Below are positions 8,282-16,534 of a stretch of DNA of 64,000 nucleotides, piece after piece. Below the pieces are notes generated by a model. It was given only the letters and a program-made list of their open reading frames with translations, was not told where the DNA came from and did not search any database. Each line of letters starts with the position of its first letter. The stretch's first letter is position 1. Origin of the DNA: an uncultured Nocardioides sp. (GTDB lineage: Bacteria; Actinomycetota; Actinomycetes; Propionibacteriales; Nocardioidaceae); the NCBI RefSeq assembly GCF_947488025.1, contig NZ_CANKYS010000003.1:124001-188000 (forward strand). Reading direction: 5' to 3'. The translations under genes were made by a program, and so were the position numbers.

Positions 8282-9657
8282 GACGGGTCCTTGTCGTGGT
8301 CGTCGTGGTCGTCGGGGTCTGCCGGGGACGCGAGCGGGCCGTCGTCGTGGATCTGGTCGCCCTCGTTGGGCGGTGGAGCGATGTCCTCGTCGAGCGCGTC
8401 GTCGGGGTCGTCGTCACCGACCTCGGTGTAGGAGGCGAGGTGCTGCGCAACGGCGTTGCCCGCCGCGGCGAGGGGTACGGCGACGAGTGCCCCCGCGATG
8501 CCGGCCACGAGGACGCCGCAGCCGATCGCCACGATGACGCCGAGCGGGTGCAGCGAGACGAAGCGGCCCATCAGGAACGGCTGGAGGATGTGGCCCTCGA
8601 TCTGCTGGACCAGGATCACGCCGCCGAGCATGAGCAGCGCGGTCCACGGCCCCTGGTCGACCAGCGCGACGAGGATCGCGACCAGGCCGGCGATCGTGGC
8701 ACCGATCATCGGCACGAACGCGCCGAGGAAGACCAGCACGCCGATGGCGACGACGAACGGCACGCCGAGGAACCAGGCGACGAGCATGATGCCGATCGCG
8801 TCCGCGAGGGCCACCAGGACCGTGGCCCGCACGAACTGGGTCAGCGACACCCAGGCGACGCGACCCGAGGCGTCGACGCGCTCGCGTGCGGCGCGGGGGG
8901 CGATGCGCACGAGCCACGACCAGATGCGCTCGCCGTCGGCGAGGAAGAAGTAGGTGGAGAACAGCACGATGAAGAAGCCCGCCACTCCGTGCCCGACGGC
9001 GGTGCCGACCTCGGTGGCGCGGGTGAGCATGCCGTCGGCGCCCGTGCTGCCGGAGACGGCGGACTGGACCTGCTGGATGTAGCCGTCGAGCTGGGAGTCC
9101 GAGACGTGGAACGGGCCAGTGCGCAGCCACTCCCGGACCTGGTCCAGGCCGGTGACCACCGAGTCGGCGAGGTCGCTCGCCCCCTGGGCGACCTGCTGGC
9201 CCACGAAGGTGAGCAGCAGCGCCACCGTGCTGATGCCGAGGAGCATGACGACGCCGGTCGCGAGACCGCGGGGCACCCCGATCCGCCGGAGCCAGATGAC
9301 CATCGGCGTGGCCAGCGCGCTGAGGAGCAGCGAGACGGCGATCGGCAGGGTGATCACCGCGAAGAAGCGCATCGTCCACAGCAGGCCGAGCATCGCGACC
9401 ACGATGACGATCAACCGCCAGGACCAGGCCGCGGCCAGGTCAAGACCCCACGGCACCTGCGCGCGGCTGAAGTTGGAGGGCCCGGTGGCGAACGCCGGCT
9501 CGCTCCGCCGGTCGGCCCGCCCCTGGGCCCACTGGGCGACGATGCGCTCGGCCAGACCGTCCTCCTCGCGGGCGAGGGCGGCGAAGAGTCGCCGACGACC
9601 CGTCTCCGCGTCGGTCTCGCCCGGCACGTCGGACGATGGCCTGTCCTGGTCGCTCAC
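8278..9657 (-). CDS. AI-2E family transporter / permease
   Basis: 459 residues with the PerM/AI-2E exporter plan: an N-terminal cytoplasmic part, paired helices (LIVIVVAMLGLLWTMRFFAVITLPI), a long extracytoplasmic segment, then a C-terminal multi-helix block with FLGVPFVVAIGVLVFLGAFVPMIGA and the family signature QQIEGHILQPFLMGR. The substrate is not deducible. The last 40 residues are very acidic and His-rich (DDPDDALDEDIA, DDHDDHDK), unusual for the family and possibly metal-binding. GTG 9657 follows TAGCGT (9670-9665) by 7 bases; that box contains the TAG stop of the upstream glmL. Confidence 0.8.
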   Translation of the reverse strand: MSDQDRPSSDVPGETDAETGRRRLFAALAREEDGLAERIVAQWAQGRADRRSEPAFATGPSNFSRAQVPWGLDLAAAWSWRLIVIVVAMLGLLWTMRFFAVITLPIAVSLLLSALATPMVIWLRRIGVPRGLATGVVMLLGISTVALLLTFVGQQVAQGASDLADSVVTGLDQVREWLRTGPFHVSDSQLDGYIQQVQSAVSGSTGADGMLTRATEVGTAVGHGVAGFFIVLFSTYFFLADGERIWSWLVRIAPRAARERVDASGRVAWVSLTQFVRATVLVALADAIGIMLVAWFLGVPFVVAIGVLVFLGAFVPMIGATIAGLVAILVALVDQGPWTALLMLGGVILVQQIEGHILQPFLMGRFVSLHPLGVIVAIGCGVLVAGIAGALVAVPLAAAGNAVAQHLASYTEVGDDDPDDALDEDIAPPPNEGDQIHDDGPLASPADPDDHDDHDKDPS

Positions 9658-9667
9658 GTCCGCCACG

Positions 9668-11074
9668 CTACCGATCCCCCGCGGCCCGGAGACCACCCAG
9701 CAGACGGTGTGCGGCGACCGGGTGCTCCTCGGCCAGCAGGCCGGCGGCCGCGAGCACGTAGTCGTGGTCCACGACCACCCGCGGATCGCGCGGGAGCTGC
9801 CAGCCCCCTTCGAAGGCGTCGCCGGTCGCCGGCGCCAGGACACGGCGTACGGCGTCGGGGCCTCCGTGGCGCAGCACGCCGCCCGAGCCGACCAGCAGGT
9901 CGACCTCGCGGAGGTCCTTGCCGCTGCGCTCGATCACGCGGCCCTCGGGGCTCACCACCACTCTGCTCCGGCCGGCGTGGCGCTCGAGGGCGATGCGGAC
10001 GGCAGCGGCGGCGATGTCGAGGTCGGCGTCCTGCTCGGCAGCCGGGTCGGGGCAGCTGTCAGGGAGCAGGTCGGGCCGCGCGCGACGTCGTACGGCGGCG
10101 GCGTGCAGGTCGTGGCGGCCCGCGGCCTCGACGGTCGAGACCGCCGACCAGCGCATGCCGAGGTCGCCCTCGACCGTGCGCGTCACGGGCGTGGTGGCGA
10201 CGACCTCGCGGGCGAGCCCGCTGTCCTCCGGGTCGAGCTCGACGACGCTGTGCACGTCGGTGGTCGCGCCGCCGACGTCGACGACCACGACGTCACCGGC
10301 CCCGAGGTGCTGGTCGTCGAGGCCACGGGCGAGGAGCTCGACGCCGGTGAGCACGATGTCGGGCGTCGCGCCGCGCACCATGGCGGTGAAGGTGCGGCCG
10401 CGGGCGTCGGTGCGGCTGCTCAGGTGCTTGCCCCCGATGACGTGGCTGAGGAAGATCTCGCGGATCGCCCGGCGCGCGCCGTCGGGCGCCAGCACGCCGA
10501 TGCGGGGCACGACGTTGTCGGCGAGGACGTGCGGGGTGCCGGAGCCGGTGAGCAGCTCGGCGACCAGGGGCTGCGACTCGACGTTGCCGGCCACGACGAC
10601 CGGGCCCGGCCACGGCACCTCGGCCAGGAAGCGGGCGTCGCCCTCGAGCACCTCGGCGTTGCCGCCGTCGGTGCCGCCCACCAGGAGCACGACGTCGGGC
10701 TCGGCGGCGCGCAGCTCGTCGTGCTTGGCGGCGTCGAGGCCGCCGTGCAGCACGAGCACGACCTTGCCGCCGCTCGACAGCGCAACCCGGCGTCCGGCTT
10801 CGGCCGTCACCAGCTCCTCGTTGCCGACGACCGCGATCCGCAGCCCGCCGCCGGCGCTGGAGCAGGCGAGCACGGCGGCGTCGAGGGCGCGCCGGTCCTG
10901 CTCGGCGAGTGCGGCCAGGCAGGCGTCGTACCCGTCGAGGACGTCGCCGACCCCGGCGGCGTCAGGGAGCGTGGTCGGGTGGCTCGCGGTCGCGAGGAGC
11001 TCCCCGGTCCCACCGTCGACCAGGGCGGCCTTGGTGAACGTCGAGCCGAAGTCCACGCAGACGACCGCGGTCAC
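9668..11074 (-). CDS. glmL: GlmL/MutL-family ATPase-like protein
   Basis: 468 residues with actin/Hsp70-like nucleotide-binding motifs: VVCVDFGSTFTKAALVD at the N-terminus, VLLVGGTDGGN, and VVVVDVGGATTDVHSV. This matches the GlmL (MutL) family, whose founding members are encoded with coenzyme-B12 glutamate mutase and are thought to help keep it active. No glmE or glmS is present in the window, so the client enzyme is elsewhere or different. It starts with GTG overlapping the DUF202 stop (GTGA, 11071-11074), so it is probably translated by coupling. Family call firm, role uncertain. Confidence 0.8.
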   Translation of the reverse strand: MTAVVCVDFGSTFTKAALVDGGTGELLATASHPTTLPDAAGVGDVLDGYDACLAALAEQDRRALDAAVLACSSAGGGLRIAVVGNEELVTAEAGRRVALSSGGKVVLVLHGGLDAAKHDELRAAEPDVVLLVGGTDGGNAEVLEGDARFLAEVPWPGPVVVAGNVESQPLVAELLTGSGTPHVLADNVVPRIGVLAPDGARRAIREIFLSHVIGGKHLSSRTDARGRTFTAMVRGATPDIVLTGVELLARGLDDQHLGAGDVVVVDVGGATTDVHSVVELDPEDSGLAREVVATTPVTRTVEGDLGMRWSAVSTVEAAGRHDLHAAAVRRRARPDLLPDSCPDPAAEQDADLDIAAAAVRIALERHAGRSRVVVSPEGRVIERSGKDLREVDLLVGSGGVLRHGGPDAVRRVLAPATGDAFEGGWQLPRDPRVVVDHDYVLAAAGLLAEEHPVAAHRLLGGLRAAGDR

Positions 11075-11388
11075 ACCAGCACCGTCAGGGCGGCCACCAC
11101 GATGATCGCGATGACGGCGAGGACGACGGCCTGCAGGCCGACACCCGTCGGAAGGTCGGTGCCCGTCCGGATCGCCCGCTCGGCCTGGCGGTAGCGGTGC
11201 CACCCGACGACAGCCGTCAACGCTGACGCGAGCAGGAGGGCGACGCCCAGGGCGACGTTGGGCCAGGTCCCCTCCAGCAGGTTGAGGGCGCCGACGGCCG
11301 CCACGACGAGACCGATCGCGGTGCGTTCGTAGGCGAGGAGGGTCCGCTCGTTGGCCAGGAGGTAGCGCGGGTCGGGTGCCTCGTCCAC
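11071..11388 (-). CDS. DUF202 membrane protein
   Basis: 105 residues. The N-terminal ANERTLLAYERTAIGLV motif is the DUF202 signature, followed by three hydrophobic segments. Yeast VTC and bacterial YidH-like proteins carry this domain; the bacterial role is unknown. GTG 11388 lies 3 bases after the metB stop and the gene overlaps glmL by 4 bases, making metB-DUF202-glmL one transcription unit. Confidence 0.8.
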   Translation of the reverse strand: MDEAPDPRYLLANERTLLAYERTAIGLVVAAVGALNLLEGTWPNVALGVALLLASALTAVVGWHRYRQAERAIRTGTDLPTGVGLQAVVLAVIAIIVVAALTVLV

Positions 11389-11391
11389 GCG

Positions 11392-12552
11392 TCAGCCCAA
11401 GGACCTGTCGAGGTCGGCGACGAGGTCGTCGGCGGTCTCGATGCCGACGCTGAGCCGGACCAGGTCGGCGGGGACCTCGAGGTCGGTGCCGGCCACGCTG
11501 GCGTGGGTCATCCGGCCGGGGTGCTCGATGAGGGACTCGACGCCGCCGAGGGACTCACCGAGGGTGAAGACCTGGGCGCGCTCGCACACCGCGAGGGCCC
11601 GCTCCTCCCCGCCGGCGACGCGGAAGGAGATCATGCCGCCGAAGCGCTTCATCTGGCGCGCGGCCACCTCGTGGCCGGGGTGGGCAGCCAGGCCGGGGTA
11701 GATCACCTCGGCGACCCGCGGGTCGCCGTCGAGGAACTCCACGATGCGCTCGGCGTTGTCGCAGTGGCGATCCATGCGTACGCCGAGAGTCTTGAGGCCG
11801 CGGTGCGTGAGGAAGGCGTCGAACGGGCCGGCGACGGCGCCCATGGCGTTCTGGTGGAAGCCGACCTTCTCGGCGAGCTCGAGGTCGCGCACGACGACCG
11901 CTCCCCCGACGACGTCGCTGTGCCCGCCGACGTACTTCGTCGTCGAGTGCACCACGACGTCGGCGCCGAGCGTGAGCGGCTGCTGGAGGTAGGGCGAGGC
12001 GAAGGTGTTGTCGACCACGAGCAGCGCGCCGGCGTCGTGGGCGACCGTGGCGAGCGCCTCGATGTCGCCGATCGTGAGCATCGGGTTGGTGGGCGTCTCG
12101 ACCCAGACCAGCTTGGTGCGGCCGGGCTCGATCGCCGCGGCCACCGCGTCGGTGTCGGCGACGGACGCCGAGCTGTGGTCGGTGCCCCAGACCTTGGCGA
12201 CCTTGTCGAAGAGGCGGTGCGTGCCGCCGTAGGCGTCGTCGGGGATGACGACGTGGTCGCCCGGCCGGGTCAGCGCCCGGATGATGGTGTCCTCGGCGGC
12301 CAGGCCGGAAGCGAAGGCGAAGCCCTTCTCGCCGTCCTCGACCGCGGCGAGCGCACCCTCCAGCGCCGTACGCGTGGGGTTCGCGGACCGGCTGTACTCG
12401 TAGCCGCCGCGCAGCCCGCCCACCCCGTCCTGCTTGTAGGTGCTGCTGGCGTAGATGGGCGGGTTGACCGCCCCGGTCATCGCGTCGGGCTCGTAGCCGG
12501 CGTGGATCGCACGCGTCTCGAACCCTGCCTTGTTGGCACGTTCCTGGGTCAC
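11392..12552 (-). CDS. metB: Cystathionine gamma-synthase / gamma-lyase
   Basis: 386 residues of the Cys/Met-metabolism PLP family. Visible are GFETRAIHAGYEPD, the PLP-phosphate region ASGLAAEDTI, VETPTNPML, and the internal aldimine lysine in HSTTKYVGGHSD (K206). The enzyme links homoserine esters and cysteine to cystathionine, or cleaves cystathionine; sequence alone does not separate the two. With cbs at 32-34 kb it would serve transsulfuration. In mycobacteria metB is also close to greA and mca. GTG 12552 lies 6 bases after TACCCT (12564-12559), predicting a leaderless mRNA and so no 5' riboswitch. Confidence 0.88.
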   Translation of the reverse strand: MTQERANKAGFETRAIHAGYEPDAMTGAVNPPIYASSTYKQDGVGGLRGGYEYSRSANPTRTALEGALAAVEDGEKGFAFASGLAAEDTIIRALTRPGDHVVIPDDAYGGTHRLFDKVAKVWGTDHSSASVADTDAVAAAIEPGRTKLVWVETPTNPMLTIGDIEALATVAHDAGALLVVDNTFASPYLQQPLTLGADVVVHSTTKYVGGHSDVVGGAVVVRDLELAEKVGFHQNAMGAVAGPFDAFLTHRGLKTLGVRMDRHCDNAERIVEFLDGDPRVAEVIYPGLAAHPGHEVAARQMKRFGGMISFRVAGGEERALAVCERAQVFTLGESLGGVESLIEHPGRMTHASVAGTDLEVPADLVRLSVGIETADDLVADLDRSLG

Positions 12553-12594
12553 ATGCCGAGGGTAGACCCCGCGCTCCCCCGGTGGGACAGCGGA

Positions 12595-12626
12595 ACGGCC
12601 GCCGCATCCCCCGATGCGGCGACCGT
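12595..12626 (-). terminator. Hairpin terminator after the secreted repeat protein
   Basis: A 14-base stem with one mismatch (inner arms CGCCGCATC/GATGCGGCG) and a 4-base loop lies 12 bases past the stop at 12638. No U-tract follows, as is common for actinobacterial hairpins. Confidence 0.6.
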
Positions 12627-12637
12627 TCGTCGTCAGG

Positions 12638-13417
12638 TCACGGCCTCCCGGCGTCGCCCGAGCCGGTCGGCTCGGGGGCAACGCGTGCGCCGGTCGCGAA
12701 ACCAGCAGCAGACGGACGAAGAGCGTAGGTGCCGGTCACGAAGGCAGTCGCGCCCGTGGCCTGTGCCCACATCGTCGTGCCGAAGGCGGTGGCGGTCGGC
12801 GGAGTCGCTCCGAACTGCGGGATCGTCACGGTCAGCGGCCCCATGCTGTTGCGTGCGCTCTCGAAGACGCACAGGAAGCCCGGCGAGGCGTCGGGTGCAG
12901 CGGCACTGCCTGCGCAACCGGCGGGAAGCGCTCCACCGACAGGGATCACCCTGACAGTCGGTGCGGTCGCGAGCTGGGGATACGTGATCTCCGAGAAGCC
13001 GGCTTCGCTTGCGCTGTCAGAGCTGATGGCCCAGACCCCTCGGACGACGACCGGCGTAGGCACGTACTTCCCGTCGCTCTCGGCCTTGGTGTACGACGAG
13101 CCGTTGAGTGCGTAGTTGCCCTTGGGCTGGTACTTCGCGTCGGCCTCGGCCTTGGAGTAGGTCTCGGCCTTGGTGTAGCCCGAGCCGGCGGTCTCGTAGG
13201 AGCCCTTCGGCTGGAACCTCTTGTCGCTCTTCTTCTTGGTGTAGTAGCGCTTGTCGGCCTGCGGCTTGAGCTCCTTGTTCCAGATCTTCTTCCAGTTGGT
13301 GGCCACGGCACTGCTGATCTCGGCTCCGGCCGGCGTGACGGCCATGAGGCCGCCCCCGACCAGGACCCCGGCGAGGACGGCAACCAGGAGGTGCCGAACC
13401 GTTCGACGTGAAGACAT
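12638..13417 (-). CDS. Secreted protein with tail-fibre-like YTKAE repeats
   Basis: 259 residues. An N-terminal signal peptide ([24 protein letters not shown]) is followed at residues 58-120 by degenerate repeats of the form [14 protein letters not shown] ([42 protein letters not shown]). Such repeats resemble those in phage tail fibres, where they form trimeric stalks; this is a resemblance, not evidence of phage origin. The remaining 140 residues look like a compact beta domain with one Cys pair (PAGCAGS, GFLCVF). No known function. ATG 13417 follows GAAGGGAAT. It stands alone, divergent from msrA. Confidence 0.6.
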   Translation of the reverse strand: MSSRRTVRHLLVAVLAGVLVGGGLMAVTPAGAEISSAVATNWKKIWNKELKPQADKRYYTKKKSDKRFQPKGSYETAGSGYTKAETYSKAEADAKYQPKGNYALNGSSYTKAESDGKYVPTPVVVRGVWAISSDSASEAGFSEITYPQLATAPTVRVIPVGGALPAGCAGSAAAPDASPGFLCVFESARNSMGPLTVTIPQFGATPPTATAFGTTMWAQATGATAFVTGTYALRPSAAGFATGARVAPEPTGSGDAGRP

Positions 13418-13552
13418 GACGATTCCCTTCGGAGAGTGTTGCTGATCCCCTCACCGTCCTCCCGTCGTCGCGCGGGCGCATCGGTGACAGCACGACGTCT
13501 AGACCGCGTAGTCCTACGTAGGCCGACTTGCGCGGCGCGCGACAATGGACCC

Positions 13553-14197
13553 ATGTTCGGATTCGGCAAGCCCACCACCCTGCCCACCCCCGACCAGGCG
13601 CTCCCGGGGCGCGAGCAGCAGCCGTGGACCCTGGGCGAGCACGTGGTCCTGCGCACCCCCGTCGTCAGCGACGACATCCCCGACGGCCACGAGGTCGCGA
13701 TCCTCGGCCTCGGCTGCTTCTGGGGCGCCGAGGAGATCTACTGGCAGGTCCCCGGCGTCTGGTCGACGTCCGTCGGCTACGCCGGTGGCAGCACGCCCCA
13801 CCCCACCTACGACGAGGTGTGCAGCGGCCACACCGGCCACACCGAGGCCGTCCGCGTCGTCTTCGACCCCGCGCAGGTGTCGTACGCCGACCTGGTGAAG
13901 AAGTTCTTCGAGATCCACGACCCGACGCAGGGCATGCGGCAGGGCAACGACGTCGGCACGCAGTACCGCTCGGCGATCTACTGGACCACTCCCGAGCAGG
14001 AGCAGACCGCCCGCGAGCTGACCAAGGTCTACGGCGAGGAGCTCGCCCGCCGCGGTCTCGGCGAGATCACCACCGAGATCCGCCCGGCCGCCGAGACCCC
14101 GTACTACTACGCCGAGGACCCCCACCAGCAGTACCTCGCGAAGAACCCCTTCGGCTACCGCTGCCACGCCAACACCGGGGTGTCCTTCCCGGCCTGA
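13553..14197 (+). CDS. msrA: Peptide methionine sulfoxide reductase MsrA
   Basis: 214 residues. The catalytic GCFWG motif (C55) sits after a 50-residue N-terminal extension typical of actinobacterial and E. coli-type Msr[20 protein letters not shown] and EAVRVVFDP are family signatures, and the C-terminal [10 protein letters not shown] supplies a resolving cysteine. It reduces methionine-S-sulfoxide in proteins and free methionine. ATG 13553 lies 6 bases after GACAAT (13541-13546), a weak match to the leaderless promoter pattern of the window. Monocistronic. Confidence 0.95.
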   Translation: MFGFGKPTTLPTPDQALPGREQQPWTLGEHVVLRTPVVSDDIPDGHEVAILGLGCFWGAEEIYWQVPGVWSTSVGYAGGSTPHPTYDEVCSGHTGHTEAVRVVFDPAQVSYADLVKKFFEIHDPTQGMRQGNDVGTQYRSAIYWTTPEQEQTARELTKVYGEELARRGLGEITTEIRPAAETPYYYAEDPHQQYLAKNPFGYRCHANTGVSFPA

Positions 14198-14205
14198 TCG
14201 CTTGC

Positions 14206-14244
14206 GCGGTGGCCGTGGTCCACCCGGTGGACCAGGATCACCGC
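14206..14244 (+). terminator. Nested hairpin after msrA
   Basis: TGGTCCA/TGGACCA (14216-14222 and 14228-14234) is enclosed by GCGGTG/CACCGC (14206-14211 and 14239-14244), starting 9 bases after the msrA stop. Likely terminator. Confidence 0.5.
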
Positions 14245-14338
14245 ACTACCTACCGCCGAGCGGTGGCTGTCGATCCGGGCCCCGCTCGTCCGTCAGAGTG
14301 GTGACGGGCCGCACGGGGCGGCCGCGAGGAGGAGCGAC

Positions 14339-14680
14339 ATGACGCAGTACGCCATCTACTTCCACCAGCAGTGGGTCGGCGACCACCCGGCCGAGTGGTT
14401 CCAGACCCGCGTGGAGCCGAGCAAGGCCGTGGTCAGGGAGATGGAGGAGGCCGGCATCCTGGTGTTCGCCGGCGGGCTCGAGGAGGACATGAGCGACGCC
14501 TTCAGCGCCGACGCCACGAGCGGGACCGTGACGATCACCGACGGCCCCTACACCGAGACCACGGAGCAGCTCGGCGGGATCACGGTCATCGACGTCCCCG
14601 ACATCGAGACCGCGCGCTACTGGGCGGGACGGGTCGCCGAGGGATGCGGGTGGCCCCAGGAGGTTCGCGTCGTCAGGTAG
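14339..14680 (+). CDS. YCII-related domain protein
   Basis: 113 residues with the YciI/DGPF fold: MTQYAIYF strand, a central VFAGGLEE segment, TDGPYTETTEQLGGITVIDV, and EGCGWPQEVRVV at the end. The DGPY-x-E-x-x-E-x-L pattern is the family signature. Some members are encoded with ECF sigma factors; none is nearby. Biochemical role unknown. A GAGGAGGAG ribosome site precedes ATG 14339. Confidence 0.8.
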   Translation: MTQYAIYFHQQWVGDHPAEWFQTRVEPSKAVVREMEEAGILVFAGGLEEDMSDAFSADATSGTVTITDGPYTETTEQLGGITVIDVPDIETARYWAGRVAEGCGWPQEVRVVR

Positions 14681-14689
14681 TCGCTCCCG

Positions 14690-15232
14690 TCACTGCGCGA
14701 CCCAGTCGGTGAAGCTGCGGGGCGCCCCGAGCCAGTCGCGGCGGGTGTTGCTGCCGTTCGGCCGCGTGCCGGCGACGCGTACGGCGACACGGACCTCGTC
14801 GGGCGAGCCGATGGCCTCCCGCGAGATCCGCATGCGGACGTGCTCGGTGTCGTAGTCGATGCGCATCCGGTAGGACCCCTCGACCGGCTCGCCCCACGCC
14901 TTGTCGGAGAAGCCGTCGACCTCGAGCAGCTGGTAGTCGGTGCCCATGAAGTAGCCACCGACGAACGCGTACTCCGGGCCGCGGTCGGCCGGGTCGGTGT
15001 CGAGGAAGACCGCACCCGACGACCCCGTCGTGTACGACGGCCGCAGGTCGGTGTGGGTCGTGGTGACCACGACGTTGCCGCGCTTGTGCTCGACCTCCAC
15101 CGACCGCAGGTCGGCGCCGTGGTCGAGGTCCTTCGGGTCGGTGACGCCGATGCTGTCGGCGCTGGCCGGGAGCTGGGTCAGGGCGAGGGCTGCGACCGCC
15201 AGGGTCGCGGCGCTCAGGATGGTCCTACGCAT
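14690..15232 (-). CDS. Secreted protein of unknown function
   Basis: 180 residues with a signal peptide (MRRTILSAATLAVAALALTQL, cleavage near ASA-DS). The mature part is beta-rich (VEVEHKRGNVVVTTTHTDL, YRMRIDYDTEHVRMRISREAI). I do not recognise the family; the pattern suggests an extracellular beta-sandwich found in actinobacterial secreted proteins. ATG 15232 is chosen because it begins the signal peptide. It ends 9 bases from the convergent YCII gene. Confidence 0.55.
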   Translation of the reverse strand: MRRTILSAATLAVAALALTQLPASADSIGVTDPKDLDHGADLRSVEVEHKRGNVVVTTTHTDLRPSYTTGSSGAVFLDTDPADRGPEYAFVGGYFMGTDYQLLEVDGFSDKAWGEPVEGSYRMRIDYDTEHVRMRISREAIGSPDEVRVAVRVAGTRPNGSNTRRDWLGAPRSFTDWVAQ

Positions 15233-15375
15233 GGTGCTGGTCCGTTCTCGTGTCGGGCCCCCGGACGGGGTCGTACCCACAGAGACGCGAGAGCGCGCGC
15301 GGAGGTTGCCTCCGAACGCACCTCCGTCTGGCATGATCCGCCTTCCCCGCACGATCCGCCCGACCGAGGAGCCGC

Positions 15376-16104
15376 GTGGCTGCCCTGACGCAGCGCCGAC
15401 GCACCGCCGCCGCCTGGCTGGTGCACGCCTACACGGCCTCCGGTGTCGTCCTGGCGTTCCTGATGTTCGTGGCGGTCATGGAGGGCGACACGGTCCGGGC
15501 GCTGTGGCTCTTCCTGGTCGCCATGGTGGTGGACGGCACCGACGGGATGCTTGCGCGGTGGGTCCAGGTCAAGCGGCACGCCCCGTCGTTCGACGGAGCG
15601 CTCCTGGACAACATCGTCGACTACATCACCTACGCCTTCATGCCGATGCTGCTGCTGTGGAGCGCGGGCTACCTCGGTGAGGGCACCCCGGCGACGATCC
15701 TCGCGGTGATCCCGCTGGTCGCCTCGGCCTACCAGTTCTGCCGGGTGGACGCCAAGACCGACGACCACCTCTTCCTCGGGTTCCCGAGCTACTGGAACAT
15801 CGCAGCGTTCTACATCGTCGTCCTCGACCTGCAGACCACGGCCGTCGCCGTCGTCCTGCTCGTGTGCGCGGTGCTCGTCTTCGTCCCGGTCGGCTACGTC
15901 TACCCGTCCCGCACCTCCACGCTGCAGTCGACCACGCTCGCCCTCACCTGCCTCTGGCTGGTGGGCTACGCCGTGCTGGTCGCCCAGCTCCCCGACCCCA
16001 GCACCCTGTGGCTGACGGTGTCCGTGGCCTACGTCGTCTACTACGTCGCGCTCAGCCTCTACCTCACGCTCCGGCGCCCCCGCGTGGTGCCGGCCGTCGT
16101 CTGA
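15376..16104 (+). CDS. pcs: CDP-alcohol phosphatidyltransferase, phosphatidylcholine-synthase-like
   Basis: 242 residues with eight or so membrane helices. The CDP-alcohol phosphotransferase motif is complete: DGTDGMLAR (D53) then, after 12 residues, DGALLDNIVD (through D82). Length, the long loop before the second half, and the YITYAFMPM segment fit phosphatidylcholine synthase, which condenses CDP-diacylglycerol with choline at the membrane. Phosphatidylglycerol or phosphatidylinositol synthases share the motif but are usually shorter. GTG 15376 follows CGAGGAG. Substrate assignment is moderate. Confidence 0.7.
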   Translation: MAALTQRRRTAAAWLVHAYTASGVVLAFLMFVAVMEGDTVRALWLFLVAMVVDGTDGMLARWVQVKRHAPSFDGALLDNIVDYITYAFMPMLLLWSAGYLGEGTPATILAVIPLVASAYQFCRVDAKTDDHLFLGFPSYWNIAAFYIVVLDLQTTAVAVVLLVCAVLVFVPVGYVYPSRTSTLQSTTLALTCLWLVGYAVLVAQLPDPSTLWLTVSVAYVVYYVALSLYLTLRRPRVVPAVV

Positions 16105-16121
16105 CCACCGGCCGAGCCTGA

Positions 16122-16406
16122 CTACCGGCCGACGGAGAGCCGCACCTCGACGACCTGACCGAGGTCGACGTCCTCGGCGCGCCGCACGGCCACCTTGAGC
16201 GGCAGGAACCACGTGTCCTCGCGGGGGAACATGGCCGTGGTGAACTCCGTGCCACCGATCCACGCACGGACGGGCACCACGCCCCAGTAGACGACGTCGG
16301 CCTTCACCTCCTCGACGAGGTCGGCCGCGTCGGGCGGGAGCACCACGAAGACGTACGGCGCCGGGCCGCGCCACTCGACCACCTCGCCGGCGAACTCGAT
16401 CTCCAT
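16122..16406 (-). CDS. DUF1905 protein
   Basis: 94 residues matching DUF1905: MEIEFAGEVVEWRGPAPYVFVVLP, the central VVYWGVVPVRAWIGGTEFTTAMFP, then WFLPLKVAVRRA. A small predicted beta-barrel of unknown function, often fused to or near YdeI/OmpD-type proteins. GGAAGGTGGGGG precedes ATG 16406. Monocistronic; hairpins lie just upstream. Confidence 0.8.
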   Translation of the reverse strand: MEIEFAGEVVEWRGPAPYVFVVLPPDAADLVEEVKADVVYWGVVPVRAWIGGTEFTTAMFPREDTWFLPLKVAVRRAEDVDLGQVVEVRLSVGR

Positions 16407-16427
16407 GCCCCCACCTTCCCAGCAACC

Positions 16428-16486
16428 GGTGACCGTCGAGACGGTCACCGAGGCGGGCGGAAGACCCCACGGCCTCCGCCCGCCTC
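16428..16486 (-). terminator. Two adjacent hairpins after the subtilisin gene
   Basis: A 12-base stem GAGGCGGGCGGA/TCCGCCCGCCTC (16450-16486) is followed by a perfect 10-base stem GGTGACCGTC/GACGGTCACC with a 2-base loop (16428-16449). They separate the S8 protease stop (16535) from the DUF1905 start (16406), both on the minus strand. Confidence 0.6.
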
Positions 16487-16534
16487 GCACCGTCGCACGC
16501 CTGTTGCGCGACGGCCCTCCTCGGAGGGTCTGGT

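Noticed and set aside
9668..11074. Start of a glutamate mutase operon
   Set aside because: The flanking genes are DUF202/metB and AI-2E/ilvA; no mutase subunit is present in the window.
12553..12594. SAM or other riboswitch upstream of metB
   Set aside because: The predicted transcript starts at the GTG (TACCCT box 6 bases before), leaving no leader.
12638..13417. Prophage remnant, because of tail-fibre-like repeats
   Set aside because: No other phage-like gene, integrase or attachment site nearby; the protein has its own signal peptide and terminator.
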